A DNA stretch of 35,837 nucleotides from Streptomyces aureus (lineage in GTDB: Bacteria; Actinomycetota; Actinomycetes; Streptomycetales; Streptomycetaceae): NCBI RefSeq assembly GCF_001418135.1, contig NZ_LIPQ01000349.1, positions 1 to 35,837 of the forward strand. The letters run 5' to 3'. This document shows positions 6,666 to 14,597 of the stretch, in pieces; position 1 is the stretch's first letter, and the number at the start of each line of letters is the position of its first letter. The notes under the pieces were generated by a model. The model had not been told where the DNA came from. It did not search any database and was given only the letters and a program-made list of their open reading frames with translations. Position numbers and translations under genes: made by a program.

Positions 6666-8024
6666 GTGTCGGACGCGTCGTCACGCAGCCACGTACGGGG
6701 GTGGGGAGCGCTCTCCCTGGCCGTCGGGGCCGTACTCGTCAGTACGGCGGCCCAGACGCCCGCCGATCCCGACCCGCGTTCCTTCGCTCGCCCGGAACCC
6801 GCCGCTCTCGTCACGGTGGACGGCTGCTCCGCCGGCGGCGTTCTGTGCTCCGCGCCCCGCCGCACCGTCGCCCTCCGCGGCGGACCCGTTCTGACGGGGA
6901 AGGCGTTCACCCTCGGAGGCCGGGTCTCCGGGCCGTTGGAACTCGCGCTGCGCACCCCCGGCGTCCTCGCGGACGTCACCGTCACCGATCAGCGCGGCCG
7001 CCGCGTCGCAGGGACGCCGAGCGCCGGCGGCACCCGCTGGACCAGCACCGCGCCGCTCCCCGCAGGTGCCCGGTACGCGGCCCGCCTCGTCGTCGAGCGG
7101 TCCGGGGCCCAAGGCCCGGACCGTCACCTCGCCCGCCTGGATTTCCGTACGGTGGCCGCCCCGGCAGGGGAACGGTTCACCGTCGCCTTCGGACCCGACG
7201 ACGGCGGCACGTACGGCGTGGGCCGGCCGGTCACCGCCGAACTCAGCCACCCCGTGCCGGCGGACGACCCCGACGCCCGTCGAGTCGTCGAACGCGCCCT
7301 GCTCGTACGGACCGAACCCCATGTCGAGGGAGCCTGGTACTGGGTCGACTCCGACACCCTCCACTACCGGCCCCGCGCGTACTGGCCCGCTTACACCACG
7401 GTCCGGGTGCGCAGCGGCCTCGACGGGTCCAGGGTCATCGGCGGCCTGTACGGCGGCCGCTCGCGGCCCGTCACCTTCAGCACCGGGGCCCGGATCGAAG
7501 CCGTCACCGACGTCGCAGCCCTCAGGACGACCGTGTTCCGGGACGGCGAACCGCTCCGCACCTTCCCCGTCACCACCGGCAAGGCCGGCTACCGCACCCG
7601 GGTCGGCACCAAGGTCGTCCTCGGCAAGGAGCCGCTCGTCCGGATGCGCGGCGACTCCATCGGCATCGCGCGCGGCAGCCGTGACTACTTCGATCTGAAG
7701 GTCCGCTGGGCCACCCGGGTGACCTGGAGCGGCGAGTACCTGCACGCCGCCCCCTGGTCGCTCGACGCGCAGGGCAGCGAGAACGTCAGCCACGGCTGCA
7801 CCGGTATGAGCACCGAGGACGCCGCCTGGCTGTTCTCCACCGTGCGCGAGGGCGATCTCGTCCGTGTGGTCAACGGGTACGGCGCACCCATGACCCCCTT
7901 CGACAACGGCTTCGGCGAATGGAACCTCAGCTGGCCCGAGTGGCTCCGGGGCAGCGCCTTCGCCGCCGGCACCGAGGCCCCCCGCTCCGGAAGCGCCGCG
8001 GCCGCCCTCCGCCCGGCCCTGTGA
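6666..8024 (+). CDS. Secreted L,D-transpeptidase with Ig-like domains
   Basis: 452 aa, exported enzyme forming 3-3 peptidoglycan cross-links (or attaching proteins to peptidoglycan). The N-terminal hydrophobic segment at about 13-29 (WGALSLAVGAVLVSTAA) is a signal peptide or anchor with no lipobox. Residues about 50-165 and 168-275 look like two beta-rich LdtMt2-type Ig domains. The first contains Cys54 and Cys61, possibly a disulfide. The YkuD domain at about 276-405 holds His360 in GEYLHAAPWS and the catalytic SHGCTGMS with His376 and Cys378. The start is GTG with GGGGAGG close upstream. It stands alone and is convergent with the depolymerase gene after 61 nt in which I see nothing notable. 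Confidence 0.93.
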   Translation: MSDASSRSHVRGWGALSLAVGAVLVSTAAQTPADPDPRSFARPEPAALVTVDGCSAGGVLCSAPRRTVALRGGPVLTGKAFTLGGRVSGPLELALRTPGVLADVTVTDQRGRRVAGTPSAGGTRWTSTAPLPAGARYAARLVVERSGAQGPDRHLARLDFRTVAAPAGERFTVAFGPDDGGTYGVGRPVTAELSHPVPADDPDARRVVERALLVRTEPHVEGAWYWVDSDTLHYRPRAYWPAYTTVRVRSGLDGSRVIGGLYGGRSRPVTFSTGARIEAVTDVAALRTTVFRDGEPLRTFPVTTGKAGYRTRVGTKVVLGKEPLVRMRGDSIGIARGSRDYFDLKVRWATRVTWSGEYLHAAPWSLDAQGSENVSHGCTGMSTEDAAWLFSTVREGDLVRVVNGYGAPMTPFDNGFGEWNLSWPEWLRGSAFAAGTEAPRSGSAAAALRPAL

Positions 8025-8085
8025 CCGCTCGGCGCCCCGGCACTGGCCCATCGCGCCGTTGTGGCCGCAGGGCGGCGGCAGCGTC

Positions 8086-9696
8086 CTACCGGTACTCGAC
8101 CGTCAGTGTCACCGGCGTCGCCTGGTTCACGAAGAGGTACGCGGTCCCGGTCGGCGCCGACGAGAACCCGAGCCGGAACTGCGTGACCCCGCCCCGGTTC
8201 AGCGCCGCGAGCGCCTCCGCCGACAGGTCCGTCGACACCGCGCTCCCCGACGTGAACGCGTCGACACGCGCCGCGCCCGCCACCGTCGGCGCCGCCGACC
8301 AGTCCGCCGGCTCGACCGCGCAGCCGCCGAAGCACCCCGTGCGCAGGTCCACCTGCAGCCGGTTGCCCGAGGGTGACGCCCACGGATCGCCGGAGCCGCT
8401 CGACCTGGTGACGGTCAGCCAGGCCCGGGTGACCACCTTGCCGGCCGGGATCCGGGAGGTGTCGAAGGAGACCACCGACCGGTTCACCTTGCCGTCGGTC
8501 CCCCGTCCCAGCGCGAGCCCGTACACGTCCTCCAGAGTGCCGACCGCCGCGCCCGAACCGTCCGCCGCCGCCTTCACGTACCCGTCCTCGGCGTCCGTGC
8601 TCGACAGGACCGTCCGGTCGCCCGCGGGCGGGGGCGTGCCGGTGCCGCGCAGCGCCCGCACCATGCCCATGATCGCCTCGATCTGCTTCCCGCCGTGCCG
8701 GGCGTAGGCCGTGTCACCGAGGTAGCCCCACCAGTTCCAGCAGCCGTTCGGGTTCTCCAGGGTCGCGGTCGGTGCCGCCTGCGGATACAGCACGATCATG
8801 TCGTTGGTGTCCGCGTACTCGTTCAGGTACGCGTTCTCGACGAACCGGGTCCCGAAGCCCTGGTACGCGTACCCCTGCTTACAGCCGTGCAGGGCCACGA
8901 GCAGCTTGCAGCGCGCCCCCTGCGCACACGAGACCGGGACGTACGCGAAGCCCTCCGCGCCCATCGACAGGGCGGCCGCCGAGCCGCCCGGCGCGTACGC
9001 GTTCTGGTCGAAGCGGATCAGGGAGCCGCCGGTTCCGGCACCGGGCGCCGCGACCGAGCCGAGGAGATGCCCGAGCAGCGCCCCCTCCGCGTCGGTCCCG
9101 CAGTTGTTGAGGAACGGAGTCTGCGTCACCGTGCAGGAGTTGGGGCCGAGCGGGGTGATCCAGGCGTGCCCCGCCGCCGTCGACCGGTTGTACTGGACCC
9201 GGGCGCCGAAACGGCCGTAGTAGTCGGCGAGCGCGTCCGCCACCGGCCGCTTCACTGTGGTGTCGCCCGAGCCGCTGAACACGTACACCGGGTCACCGGC
9301 CAGATTCGCCACCGGGTCGACCTGGCCCTGCGCCGACCGGTCACGCGTGGCCTGTTCCAGAGCGGCGAGCTGAAGGTTCTGCGTGGTGTCCATACAGGCG
9401 TTGAGCGCCGTGGCGAGCTGGCCGCGCGCGCAGTCGTACGGCCCCGACGCGAAGACCGCCGAGCCCTCGAACGTACCCGAGTAGGCGACGTGCAGCTGGG
9501 TGGCCATGTACCCGCCGGAGGACACCCCGGCACTGAACACGGAGCCGATGTCGTAGCCCTTGAGCGTGCCGGGCACGGGCGGGGGAGCGGCGGCCCCCGC
9601 GGGGGACGCGGTGGGAAACAGGGTCGCGGCGACGCACAGCAGCAGCGCCGCGAAGCGGCGTGGCCCGCGGCGACGGGTGGGACGGGGTGAACGCAT
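8086..9696 (-). CDS. Extracellular PHB-depolymerase-like esterase with C-terminal DNRLRE-type domain
   Basis: 536 aa, secreted. The signal peptide covers about 1-36 (RRFAALLLCVAATLFPTASPAGAAA). The catalytic domain matches type 2 short-chain PHA depolymerases, in which the nucleophile lies near the N terminus: Ser59 in GVSSGGYMA, Asp145 in SGSGDTTV and His177 in AAGHAWITP. The oxyanion-type segment LVALHGCKQGYAYQG and NPNGCWNWWGY follow later, as in the circularly permuted fold. After a Pro-rich linker (about 352-360), residues 361-536 form a beta-rich DNRLRE/CBM96-like module (VNRSVVSFDTSRIPAGKVV). That module probably binds polymer or cell wall. The ATG has GGGAG 6 nt upstream. Substrate could be a polyester or another acyl ester. 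It is divergent from the TPR gene, with an unremarkable 169-nt intergenic region. Confidence 0.88.
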   Translation of the reverse strand: MRSPRPTRRRGPRRFAALLLCVAATLFPTASPAGAAAPPPVPGTLKGYDIGSVFSAGVSSGGYMATQLHVAYSGTFEGSAVFASGPYDCARGQLATALNACMDTTQNLQLAALEQATRDRSAQGQVDPVANLAGDPVYVFSGSGDTTVKRPVADALADYYGRFGARVQYNRSTAAGHAWITPLGPNSCTVTQTPFLNNCGTDAEGALLGHLLGSVAAPGAGTGGSLIRFDQNAYAPGGSAAALSMGAEGFAYVPVSCAQGARCKLLVALHGCKQGYAYQGFGTRFVENAYLNEYADTNDMIVLYPQAAPTATLENPNGCWNWWGYLGDTAYARHGGKQIEAIMGMVRALRGTGTPPPAGDRTVLSSTDAEDGYVKAAADGSGAAVGTLEDVYGLALGRGTDGKVNRSVVSFDTSRIPAGKVVTRAWLTVTRSSGSGDPWASPSGNRLQVDLRTGCFGGCAVEPADWSAAPTVAGAARVDAFTSGSAVSTDLSAEALAALNRGGVTQFRLGFSSAPTGTAYLFVNQATPVTLTVEYR

Positions 9697-9865
9697 GGGA
9701 TCTCCCGGGCGGCTCGTTCCTGACGGAGGGTCGGCCGGGAGGCTACGGGCGGTCCGGAGCCCTCCTCCATGGGCGAGGACGCCACAATCCGGCCACTCCG
9801 GTATGGCGGCCCGTCACCTGGCAGCCGCCGTGGGCCCGCCCGACGCGAGCTGCGAGGATGCGGTC

Positions 9866-10384
9866 ATGGAACACCACGAGGACAGGGACGGCCGGCTGGC
9901 CGAGGCGGTCGCACTGCGCGGACGGGGCCACCGGGAGGAGGCCCGCGAGCGGCTCGTCGCCCTTGCCGCACGGCACCCGGAGGACGCGGAGATCGCGTAC
10001 CAGACGGCCTGGGCACATGACGTCCTCGGGCTGGAGACGCAGGCCGTGCCGTACTACGAGCGCGCCCTCGCGGACGCCGGAGCCACGGGCACCGGGCTCA
10101 CCCCCGAGGACCGGCGCGGGGCGCTCCTCGGCCTCGGCAGCACCTACCGCGTCCTCGGCCGCTACGACGATTCCGTCGCCCTCCTGACCAGCGCCGTCGA
10201 GGAGTTCCCGGAGGACGGCTCCCTGCGGACCTTCCTCGCGATGGCCCTCTACAACACCGGCCGGCATCACGAGTCGACCCGTCTGCTGCTCCGCCTGCTC
10301 GCCGCCACCAGCGAGGACCCGTCCGTACGGGAGTACCGCCGGGCCATCGAGCACTACGCCGAGGACCTCGACGCGATCGAGTGA
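9866..10384 (+). CDS. Tetratricopeptide repeat protein (TPR_5-like)
   Basis: 172 aa, soluble and helical. TPR-like repeats span about 8-165: AEAVALRGRGHREEARERLV, then EIAYQTAWAHDVLGLETQAV, GLGSTYRVLGRYDDSVALL and TFLAMALYNTGRHHESTRLL. This is a short actinobacterial TPR family; the role is presumably protein-protein contact, with no partner evident. The ATG at 9866 has GAGGA about 7 nt upstream. Upstream in-frame sequence is of non-coding character. The gene is followed by a 150-nt convergent region filled with degenerate repeats. Confidence 0.85.
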   Translation: MEHHEDRDGRLAEAVALRGRGHREEARERLVALAARHPEDAEIAYQTAWAHDVLGLETQAVPYYERALADAGATGTGLTPEDRRGALLGLGSTYRVLGRYDDSVALLTSAVEEFPEDGSLRTFLAMALYNTGRHHESTRLLLRLLAATSEDPSVREYRRAIEHYAEDLDAIE

Positions 10385-10405
10385 GGCGCGGACGGGCCGC
10401 GTACC

Positions 10406-10551
10406 GTCGGCCGTTCACCGGCGGCGCGGGTCGCCCGGGCCGTCGGTCCACCGGCGCGTGCCGTCGGCCGTTCACCCGCGTCGGTGGTTCACCCGCGTCG
10501 GCGGTCCACCTGTGCGGCTGGTCCGAAGCGGCCGTCAGTCGTTCACCGCCG
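10406..10551. repeat. Six degenerate 15-18-bp repeats ending in the cupin 3' end
   Basis: Units of the form GTCGGYSGTTCACCSGCG start at 10406, 10442 (15 bp), 10463, 10480, 10497 and 10534. The last is degenerate (GTCAGTCGTTCACCGCCG) and forms the final codons and stop of the cupin gene, encoding TAVND-stop on the minus strand. The array between two convergent genes may therefore have grown by duplication of a gene terminus. Confidence 0.75.
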
Positions 10552-10852
10552 TCAGGAGCACCACCGTGTCGTCCAGGGCGGTGATCCCGTGCCGTTCCCT
10601 GAGGATCCGCAGCGTGCCCGTCGACAGCTCCTCCGCCCGGCCCGCCATCGTCAGGTTCACCCGGCCCCGCAGCACCTGGAGACTCGCCGCCGGCGGCGCG
10701 TTGTGCTCGTCGAGGGACGTGCCCGCCGTCAGGGCGATGACGGACTGCCGGAGCACCCCGTCGTGCATGATCAGTTGGGCGCTGCGCCCGTGCGGCGCGG
10801 AGCGGGCCGCGGACATGTGCTCGTCGGCGAGGGCGGTGAGGTCCAGCTTCAT
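10535..10852 (-). CDS. Small cupin-domain protein
   Basis: 105 aa, single-domain cupin. The beta-barrel motifs are ALTAGTSLDEHNAPPAASLQ and VLRGRVNLTMAG, followed by LSTGTLRILRERHGITALD. The metal-site pattern is incomplete: one His in DEHNAPP and one in RERHGI, so metal binding is uncertain. Family members limit or sense small molecules. The ATG overlaps the stop of the MFS gene as ATGA and has GGGAGAG upstream, so the two are translationally coupled. Its job is probably tied to the exporter substrate. The 3' end shares sequence with the downstream repeat array. Confidence 0.85.
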   Translation of the reverse strand: MKLDLTALADEHMSAARSAPHGRSAQLIMHDGVLRQSVIALTAGTSLDEHNAPPAASLQVLRGRVNLTMAGRAEELSTGTLRILRERHGITALDDTVVLLTAVND

Positions 10853-12123
10853 GACTCTCCCTGCGGGATGCGCGGGCGGATACCCCCAGCCTCCCGTGTG
10901 ACGTCCGGGACGCAACTCGGGGCCGCCTGTCCGGAACGCACCACCACGATCGCGCCCGCGGCGGCGAACACCCCGGCGGCGAGCAGCGCCGCGGACCAGC
11001 CGCGCTCCGCGTACAGCCAGGTCCCGGCGAGGGAGCCGAGCGCCCCGCCGCCGAAGGTGGCCAGCATGAAGACCGTGTTGACCCGCGCGGCCACCTCCCG
11101 GCCGATCCCGAAGATCCTCGCCTGGCCGGCCACCTGGCAGGAGCTGACCCCGACCACCAGCAGATTCGCCCCCGCGACCAGGCCCACCGCGGAGTGCGGG
11201 ACCAGCCCGGCCACACCGAGCCCGAGCCCCGCGATCCCCAGCCCCGCGGCGCTCACCAGAGGTGCCCCGTACCGGTCGGTGAGCGGCCCCGCCGTCGCCG
11301 AGAGCAGCGCGGCGGGCAGGGTCAGCACCCCGAAGAGCCCGGCCGCCCCCGGCCCGTAGCCCAGTGGCGGCGCCGCCAGGTGGAAGGCGAGCACCGCCCA
11401 GAAGACACTGAACGCGGCGAAGACACAGGCCCCGAGCAGTGCCGAGACCCGCAGCGCGCGATGGGCCGCCAGGAGCCCGGGCAGCCCGGCGAGGAGCCCG
11501 GCGTACGAGGTGCGACCGGGCGCCCCCAGCCGCTCGGGCAGTCGGCGCGGCAGGACGCACAGCAGGGCCGCCGTCGCCACGGCGGCCACGACGTAGGCCG
11601 CCCGCCAGCTGCCGCTCGCGTCCGTGACGGCACCCGAGACCGTACGCGAGAGGGTCGACCCCAGCGTGAGCCCGAGACCCACGAGCCCCACGGCCCGGCC
11701 CTGCCGCCCGGGACCCGCGAGCACGGCCGCCACCGGGGTGAGGATCTGCGGGAGCACCGTCGTGGTGGACAGCGCGAGCGTCGCCACCGTCAGCGTGACC
11801 ACCCCGGGTGCCGCCGCCGCGACGAGCAGAGCGGTGGTGGTGAGGGCGAGCAGCACCGAGGTCAGGCGTCGGAGCCGCGCGGTGTCGGCCAGCGGCACGA
11901 GCAGCAGGATGCCGAGCGCGTACCCGATCTGCGCGGCCGAGGCGACGAGTCCCGCCGTCGGCTCCGACACGTCGAGGCCCCGGGCGACGGCGGCGAGGAG
12001 CGGCTGCGGGAAGTAGATGTTGGCGACGGTGACGGCGCCGGCGACGGCGAAGAGCGGGACGCTCACCTTCACGGGCCGTTCGGGCGCGGTGGCGGGGCTC
12101 GGGGCGGTGGTGCGAGGGTCCAC
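10849..12123 (-). CDS. MFS transporter, 12-helix exporter type
   Basis: 424 aa, inner-membrane secondary transporter. About 12 hydrophobic helices are visible, beginning with VSVPLFAVAGAVTVANIYFP. The loop after helix 2 has LADTARLRRL, a motif-A remnant. GLGLTLGSTLSRTVSGAVTD (motif-C-like) and DRYGAPLV in the second half support a drug/metabolite exporter. I chose the GTG at 12123 with GGAAGAG upstream; an open frame continuing upstream runs into the divergent lysR gene and is not coding. It is divergent from lysR with the dyad at 12209-12227 between them, and coupled to a cupin gene downstream. Substrate unknown. Confidence 0.9.
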   Translation of the reverse strand: MDPRTTAPSPATAPERPVKVSVPLFAVAGAVTVANIYFPQPLLAAVARGLDVSEPTAGLVASAAQIGYALGILLLVPLADTARLRRLTSVLLALTTTALLVAAAAPGVVTLTVATLALSTTTVLPQILTPVAAVLAGPGRQGRAVGLVGLGLTLGSTLSRTVSGAVTDASGSWRAAYVVAAVATAALLCVLPRRLPERLGAPGRTSYAGLLAGLPGLLAAHRALRVSALLGACVFAAFSVFWAVLAFHLAAPPLGYGPGAAGLFGVLTLPAALLSATAGPLTDRYGAPLVSAAGLGIAGLGLGVAGLVPHSAVGLVAGANLLVVGVSSCQVAGQARIFGIGREVAARVNTVFMLATFGGGALGSLAGTWLYAERGWSAALLAAGVFAAAGAIVVVRSGQAAPSCVPDVTREAGGIRPRIPQGES

Positions 12124-12208
12124 GAAGTCTCTTCCGTACAGGGGGAGGGGGACGCCTCCAGGCTCCCCGCCCCCGCACGGGCGGAACAAGCTGTCATCAT
12201 GAAACCGG

Positions 12209-12227
12209 CGTTGAGCCACGCTCAACG
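12209..12227. promoter_or_regulatory. LysR-type operator in the lysR-MFS divergent region
   Basis: CGTTGAGC (12209-12216) and GCTCAACG (12220-12227) form a perfect dyad with a 3-bp centre. The inner TGAGCCACGCTCA matches the T-N11-A LysR box. It lies 27 nt before the lysR start and 86 nt from the MFS start, so LysR binding could serve both genes. Confidence 0.7.
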
Positions 12228-12253
12228 ATCGCAGGGGACGTACAGGAGGTCCG

Positions 12254-13144
12254 GTGCTCGAACGGTACGAACTGGAAACGTTCCTCACGCTCGCCGAGGA
12301 GCTCCACTTCGGACGCACCGGCGAGCGTCTCGGCGTCTCCACCGGCCGCGTCAGCCAGACCGTGAAGAAGCTGGAGCGCCGGGTCGGCATCCCGCTCTTC
12401 GCCCGCACCAGCCGCAGCGTCGTCCTCACCCCGGTCGGTCTGCGCCTGTACGAGGACCTCCTGCCCGCCTACGAGCAGGTCCGTACGGCCCTGGAGCGGG
12501 CCACCGAGGCCGGACGCGGCGTCCACGGGAGACTGCGGGCCGGCTTCGGCACCCCCTGGGACGCCGAACTGCTCACGGCCGCCGCCGACGCCCTCGTCGG
12601 CCGCCATCCCGGCTGCGAGATCACCGTCCGTGAGGTCCCCCTCGACGGCGGAGTCCGGCCCCTCCAGGATGGCGAGCTCGACATCCAGGTCGCCGCCCTC
12701 CCCGTGCGCGAGCCGGAGCTGACCACCGGCCCCGTCGTCGTCCGCGACGACCGGGTCCTGCTGCTGCCCGCCGCCCACCCGCTGGCCGGACGCCCCTCCC
12801 TCGGCCTGGAAGACCTCGCCGAGCTGCCCCTGATCACCATCGCGGGCGCCCACCCGCGCCATTGGCTCGACCACCACTACCCCCGGCAGACCCCGTCCGG
12901 GGCCGCCATCCCGCGGGGCCCGGTCGCGGCCACCTGGCAGGAGGTCCTCTCCCATGTGACGGCGGGCCGGGGCGTCACGCCGGGCGCGGCCCGGGGCGCC
13001 CGCTACCACCCCCGGCCAGGCATCGCCTACGTCCCCCTGCGGGACGCCCCGCCCCTCGAGTACGGCCTGGTCTGGCCCACCGCCGCCGACTCCGCCCTGA
13101 TCAGGGCGTTCGTGGCGGCGGTCGGGGCCGTACGGGAGGCCTGA
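12254..13144 (+). CDS. LysR family transcriptional regulator
   Basis: 296 aa. The N-terminal winged helix-turn-helix spans about 1-60 (LETFLTLAEELHFGRTGERL, then VSQTVKKLERRVGIPLFART). A periplasmic-binding-like effector domain covers about 90-290 (LRAGFGTPWDAELLTAAADA and GELDIQVAALPV). HPLAGRP and the C-terminal GLVWPTAADSALIRAFV are also typical. The GTG start has AGGAGG 4 nt upstream. Divergence from the MFS-cupin operon and the T-N11-A dyad suggest it senses the exporter substrate and controls that operon. It converges tightly (10 nt) with the amidohydrolase gene. Confidence 0.93.
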   Translation: MLERYELETFLTLAEELHFGRTGERLGVSTGRVSQTVKKLERRVGIPLFARTSRSVVLTPVGLRLYEDLLPAYEQVRTALERATEAGRGVHGRLRAGFGTPWDAELLTAAADALVGRHPGCEITVREVPLDGGVRPLQDGELDIQVAALPVREPELTTGPVVVRDDRVLLLPAAHPLAGRPSLGLEDLAELPLITIAGAHPRHWLDHHYPRQTPSGAAIPRGPVAATWQEVLSHVTAGRGVTPGAARGARYHPRPGIAYVPLRDAPPLEYGLVWPTAADSALIRAFVAAVGAVREA

Positions 13145-13154
13145 CCCGGACCGT

Positions 13155-14495
13155 TCAGCCGCCGTCGCGGGGGACGAGCGCGCCCGTCAGATGGTCGTAC
13201 GCCACGTGCGCGTGCAGCCGGACGCCGGTGACGAGGGTGCCGTCGTCCGCGTAGAAGTGCGGGTTGTGATTGGTCACCAGACCGCGTCCGCCGGGCACGG
13301 GCACCGGCCGCCCGGACGCGTCCAGGGTGGCGTCCTGGACGCCGAGCATCACGTACAGGCCGCCGAAGCGGCTCACGAACTCGGAGACGTCGTCGTACCC
13401 GAGCGTCGCCCCCGTCTCCACCACACGTTCCTCGCCCGCCACACGGCGGAGGGTCGGGAGGCCCGCCTCCACCCACGGCCCGCTGTTGCGCACCGGTGGC
13501 ACGGGCTGCAGGTACTCCACCGTGGCCGTGGCCCCGAACGCCGCCGCCGAATGCTCCGCGAGCGTCCTGAGGCGCTGCTCGACCAGTGCCATGTCGGACT
13601 CCACGGCACACCGGACCGTGCCCCACAGCGTCACCGTCTGCCCGACGATGTTGAAGCGGCCGACGTCCTCGACGTGGCCGATGGACACCGTGACCGGGGC
13701 GAACGCCGACACCTGCCGGTACAGCTGGCCGATGCCCGTCAGGACCGCCCCCACCGCCGGCATCGGATCGATCCCCTCCCAGGGCGTGGAGCCGTGGGTC
13801 TGCTTCCCGGTGACGACGATACGGACGAGGGCCGAGGCGCCGTACTGATTGCCGATGCGGTAGCCCACGTACCCCTTCGGATACGGCGTCACATGGAGCC
13901 CGAACGCCATCGTCGGCACCGGGTCGGTGAACGCGCCCGCCTCGACCATCGCCCGCGCCCCGCCCTCCTCGGTGACCGGCGGGCCCTCCTCGGCGGGCTG
14001 GAAGACGAAGAGCACGGTGCCCGGCAGCCGGTCGCGCACCCCCGCGAGCACCGTCGCCGCGCCGAGCAGCGCCGCCGTGTGGCAGTCGTGTCCACAGGCG
14101 TGGGAGACGGGGAACGGGCCGCCCGGGTAGTCGGCGTCGACCACATCGGAGGCGAAGTCCGCCCCGCACAGGTCCTGGACCGGCAGCGCGTCCATGTCCG
14201 CCCGCAGCGCCACGACCCGCTCGCCCGCGGCCCCGCCGCGCAGAACGCCCACGACCCCGTGCCCGGCGATGCCGGTCCGGACCTCGTCCAGGCCGAGGGA
14301 ACGCAGGTGGTCCGCCACCAGGCGGGCCGTCTTCACCTCACGGTTGGACAGCTCCGGACACCGGTGCAGACGGTGCCGCCAGGCCACCACCCGATCCGCC
14401 ACCTGGGCCGCCCGCTTGTCCAGTTCGTCGTGGATCGCCTCGCCGCCCAACGTGACTCCCTGTCGTTCCGTCCGATGCCGATCGGCCGTGGCCAT
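13155..14495 (-). CDS. M20D family amidohydrolase
   Basis: 446 aa from the ATG. Dinuclear-metal amidohydrolase of the hippurate/indole-acetyl-amino-acid hydrolase group. Metal-site residues are visible: SHACGHDCHT (Cys134, His136), FQPAEEGP (Glu169/170), GLHVTP (His201) and a late NHNPHFYADD. The bacterial-exopeptidase dimerisation lid lies around 215-330. The exact amide substrate cannot be told. Start choice is uncertain: ATG at 14495 has GGAG about 11 nt upstream. A TTG at 14450, after an excellent AGGGAG, gives 431 aa and removes a poorly ordered MATADRHRTERQ leader. The 102 nt upstream of it contain nothing clear. Confidence 0.9.
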   Translation of the reverse strand: MATADRHRTERQGVTLGGEAIHDELDKRAAQVADRVVAWRHRLHRCPELSNREVKTARLVADHLRSLGLDEVRTGIAGHGVVGVLRGGAAGERVVALRADMDALPVQDLCGADFASDVVDADYPGGPFPVSHACGHDCHTAALLGAATVLAGVRDRLPGTVLFVFQPAEEGPPVTEEGGARAMVEAGAFTDPVPTMAFGLHVTPYPKGYVGYRIGNQYGASALVRIVVTGKQTHGSTPWEGIDPMPAVGAVLTGIGQLYRQVSAFAPVTVSIGHVEDVGRFNIVGQTVTLWGTVRCAVESDMALVEQRLRTLAEHSAAAFGATATVEYLQPVPPVRNSGPWVEAGLPTLRRVAGEERVVETGATLGYDDVSEFVSRFGGLYVMLGVQDATLDASGRPVPVPGGRGLVTNHNPHFYADDGTLVTGVRLHAHVAYDHLTGALVPRDGG

Positions 14496-14597
14496 GGGGT
14501 ACGTGCTCCACCAGGCTGCCATCCCCGGCGGCACGCGGCACCCGGCACCGTCCCGGCGCGGACCCACCGCAATCCGCACGAGAGTCGAACCGGTCGT

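Noticed and set aside
10406..10551. Possible CRISPR-like array
   Set aside because: Units are degenerate, partly overlapping or abutting, lack unique spacers of constant length, and no cas gene is present.
12124..12429. N-terminal extension of the MFS protein across the divergent promoter
   Set aside because: The added residues are Arg/Ser-rich, overlap the lysR start and carry no ribosome site; the GTG at 12123 is well supported.
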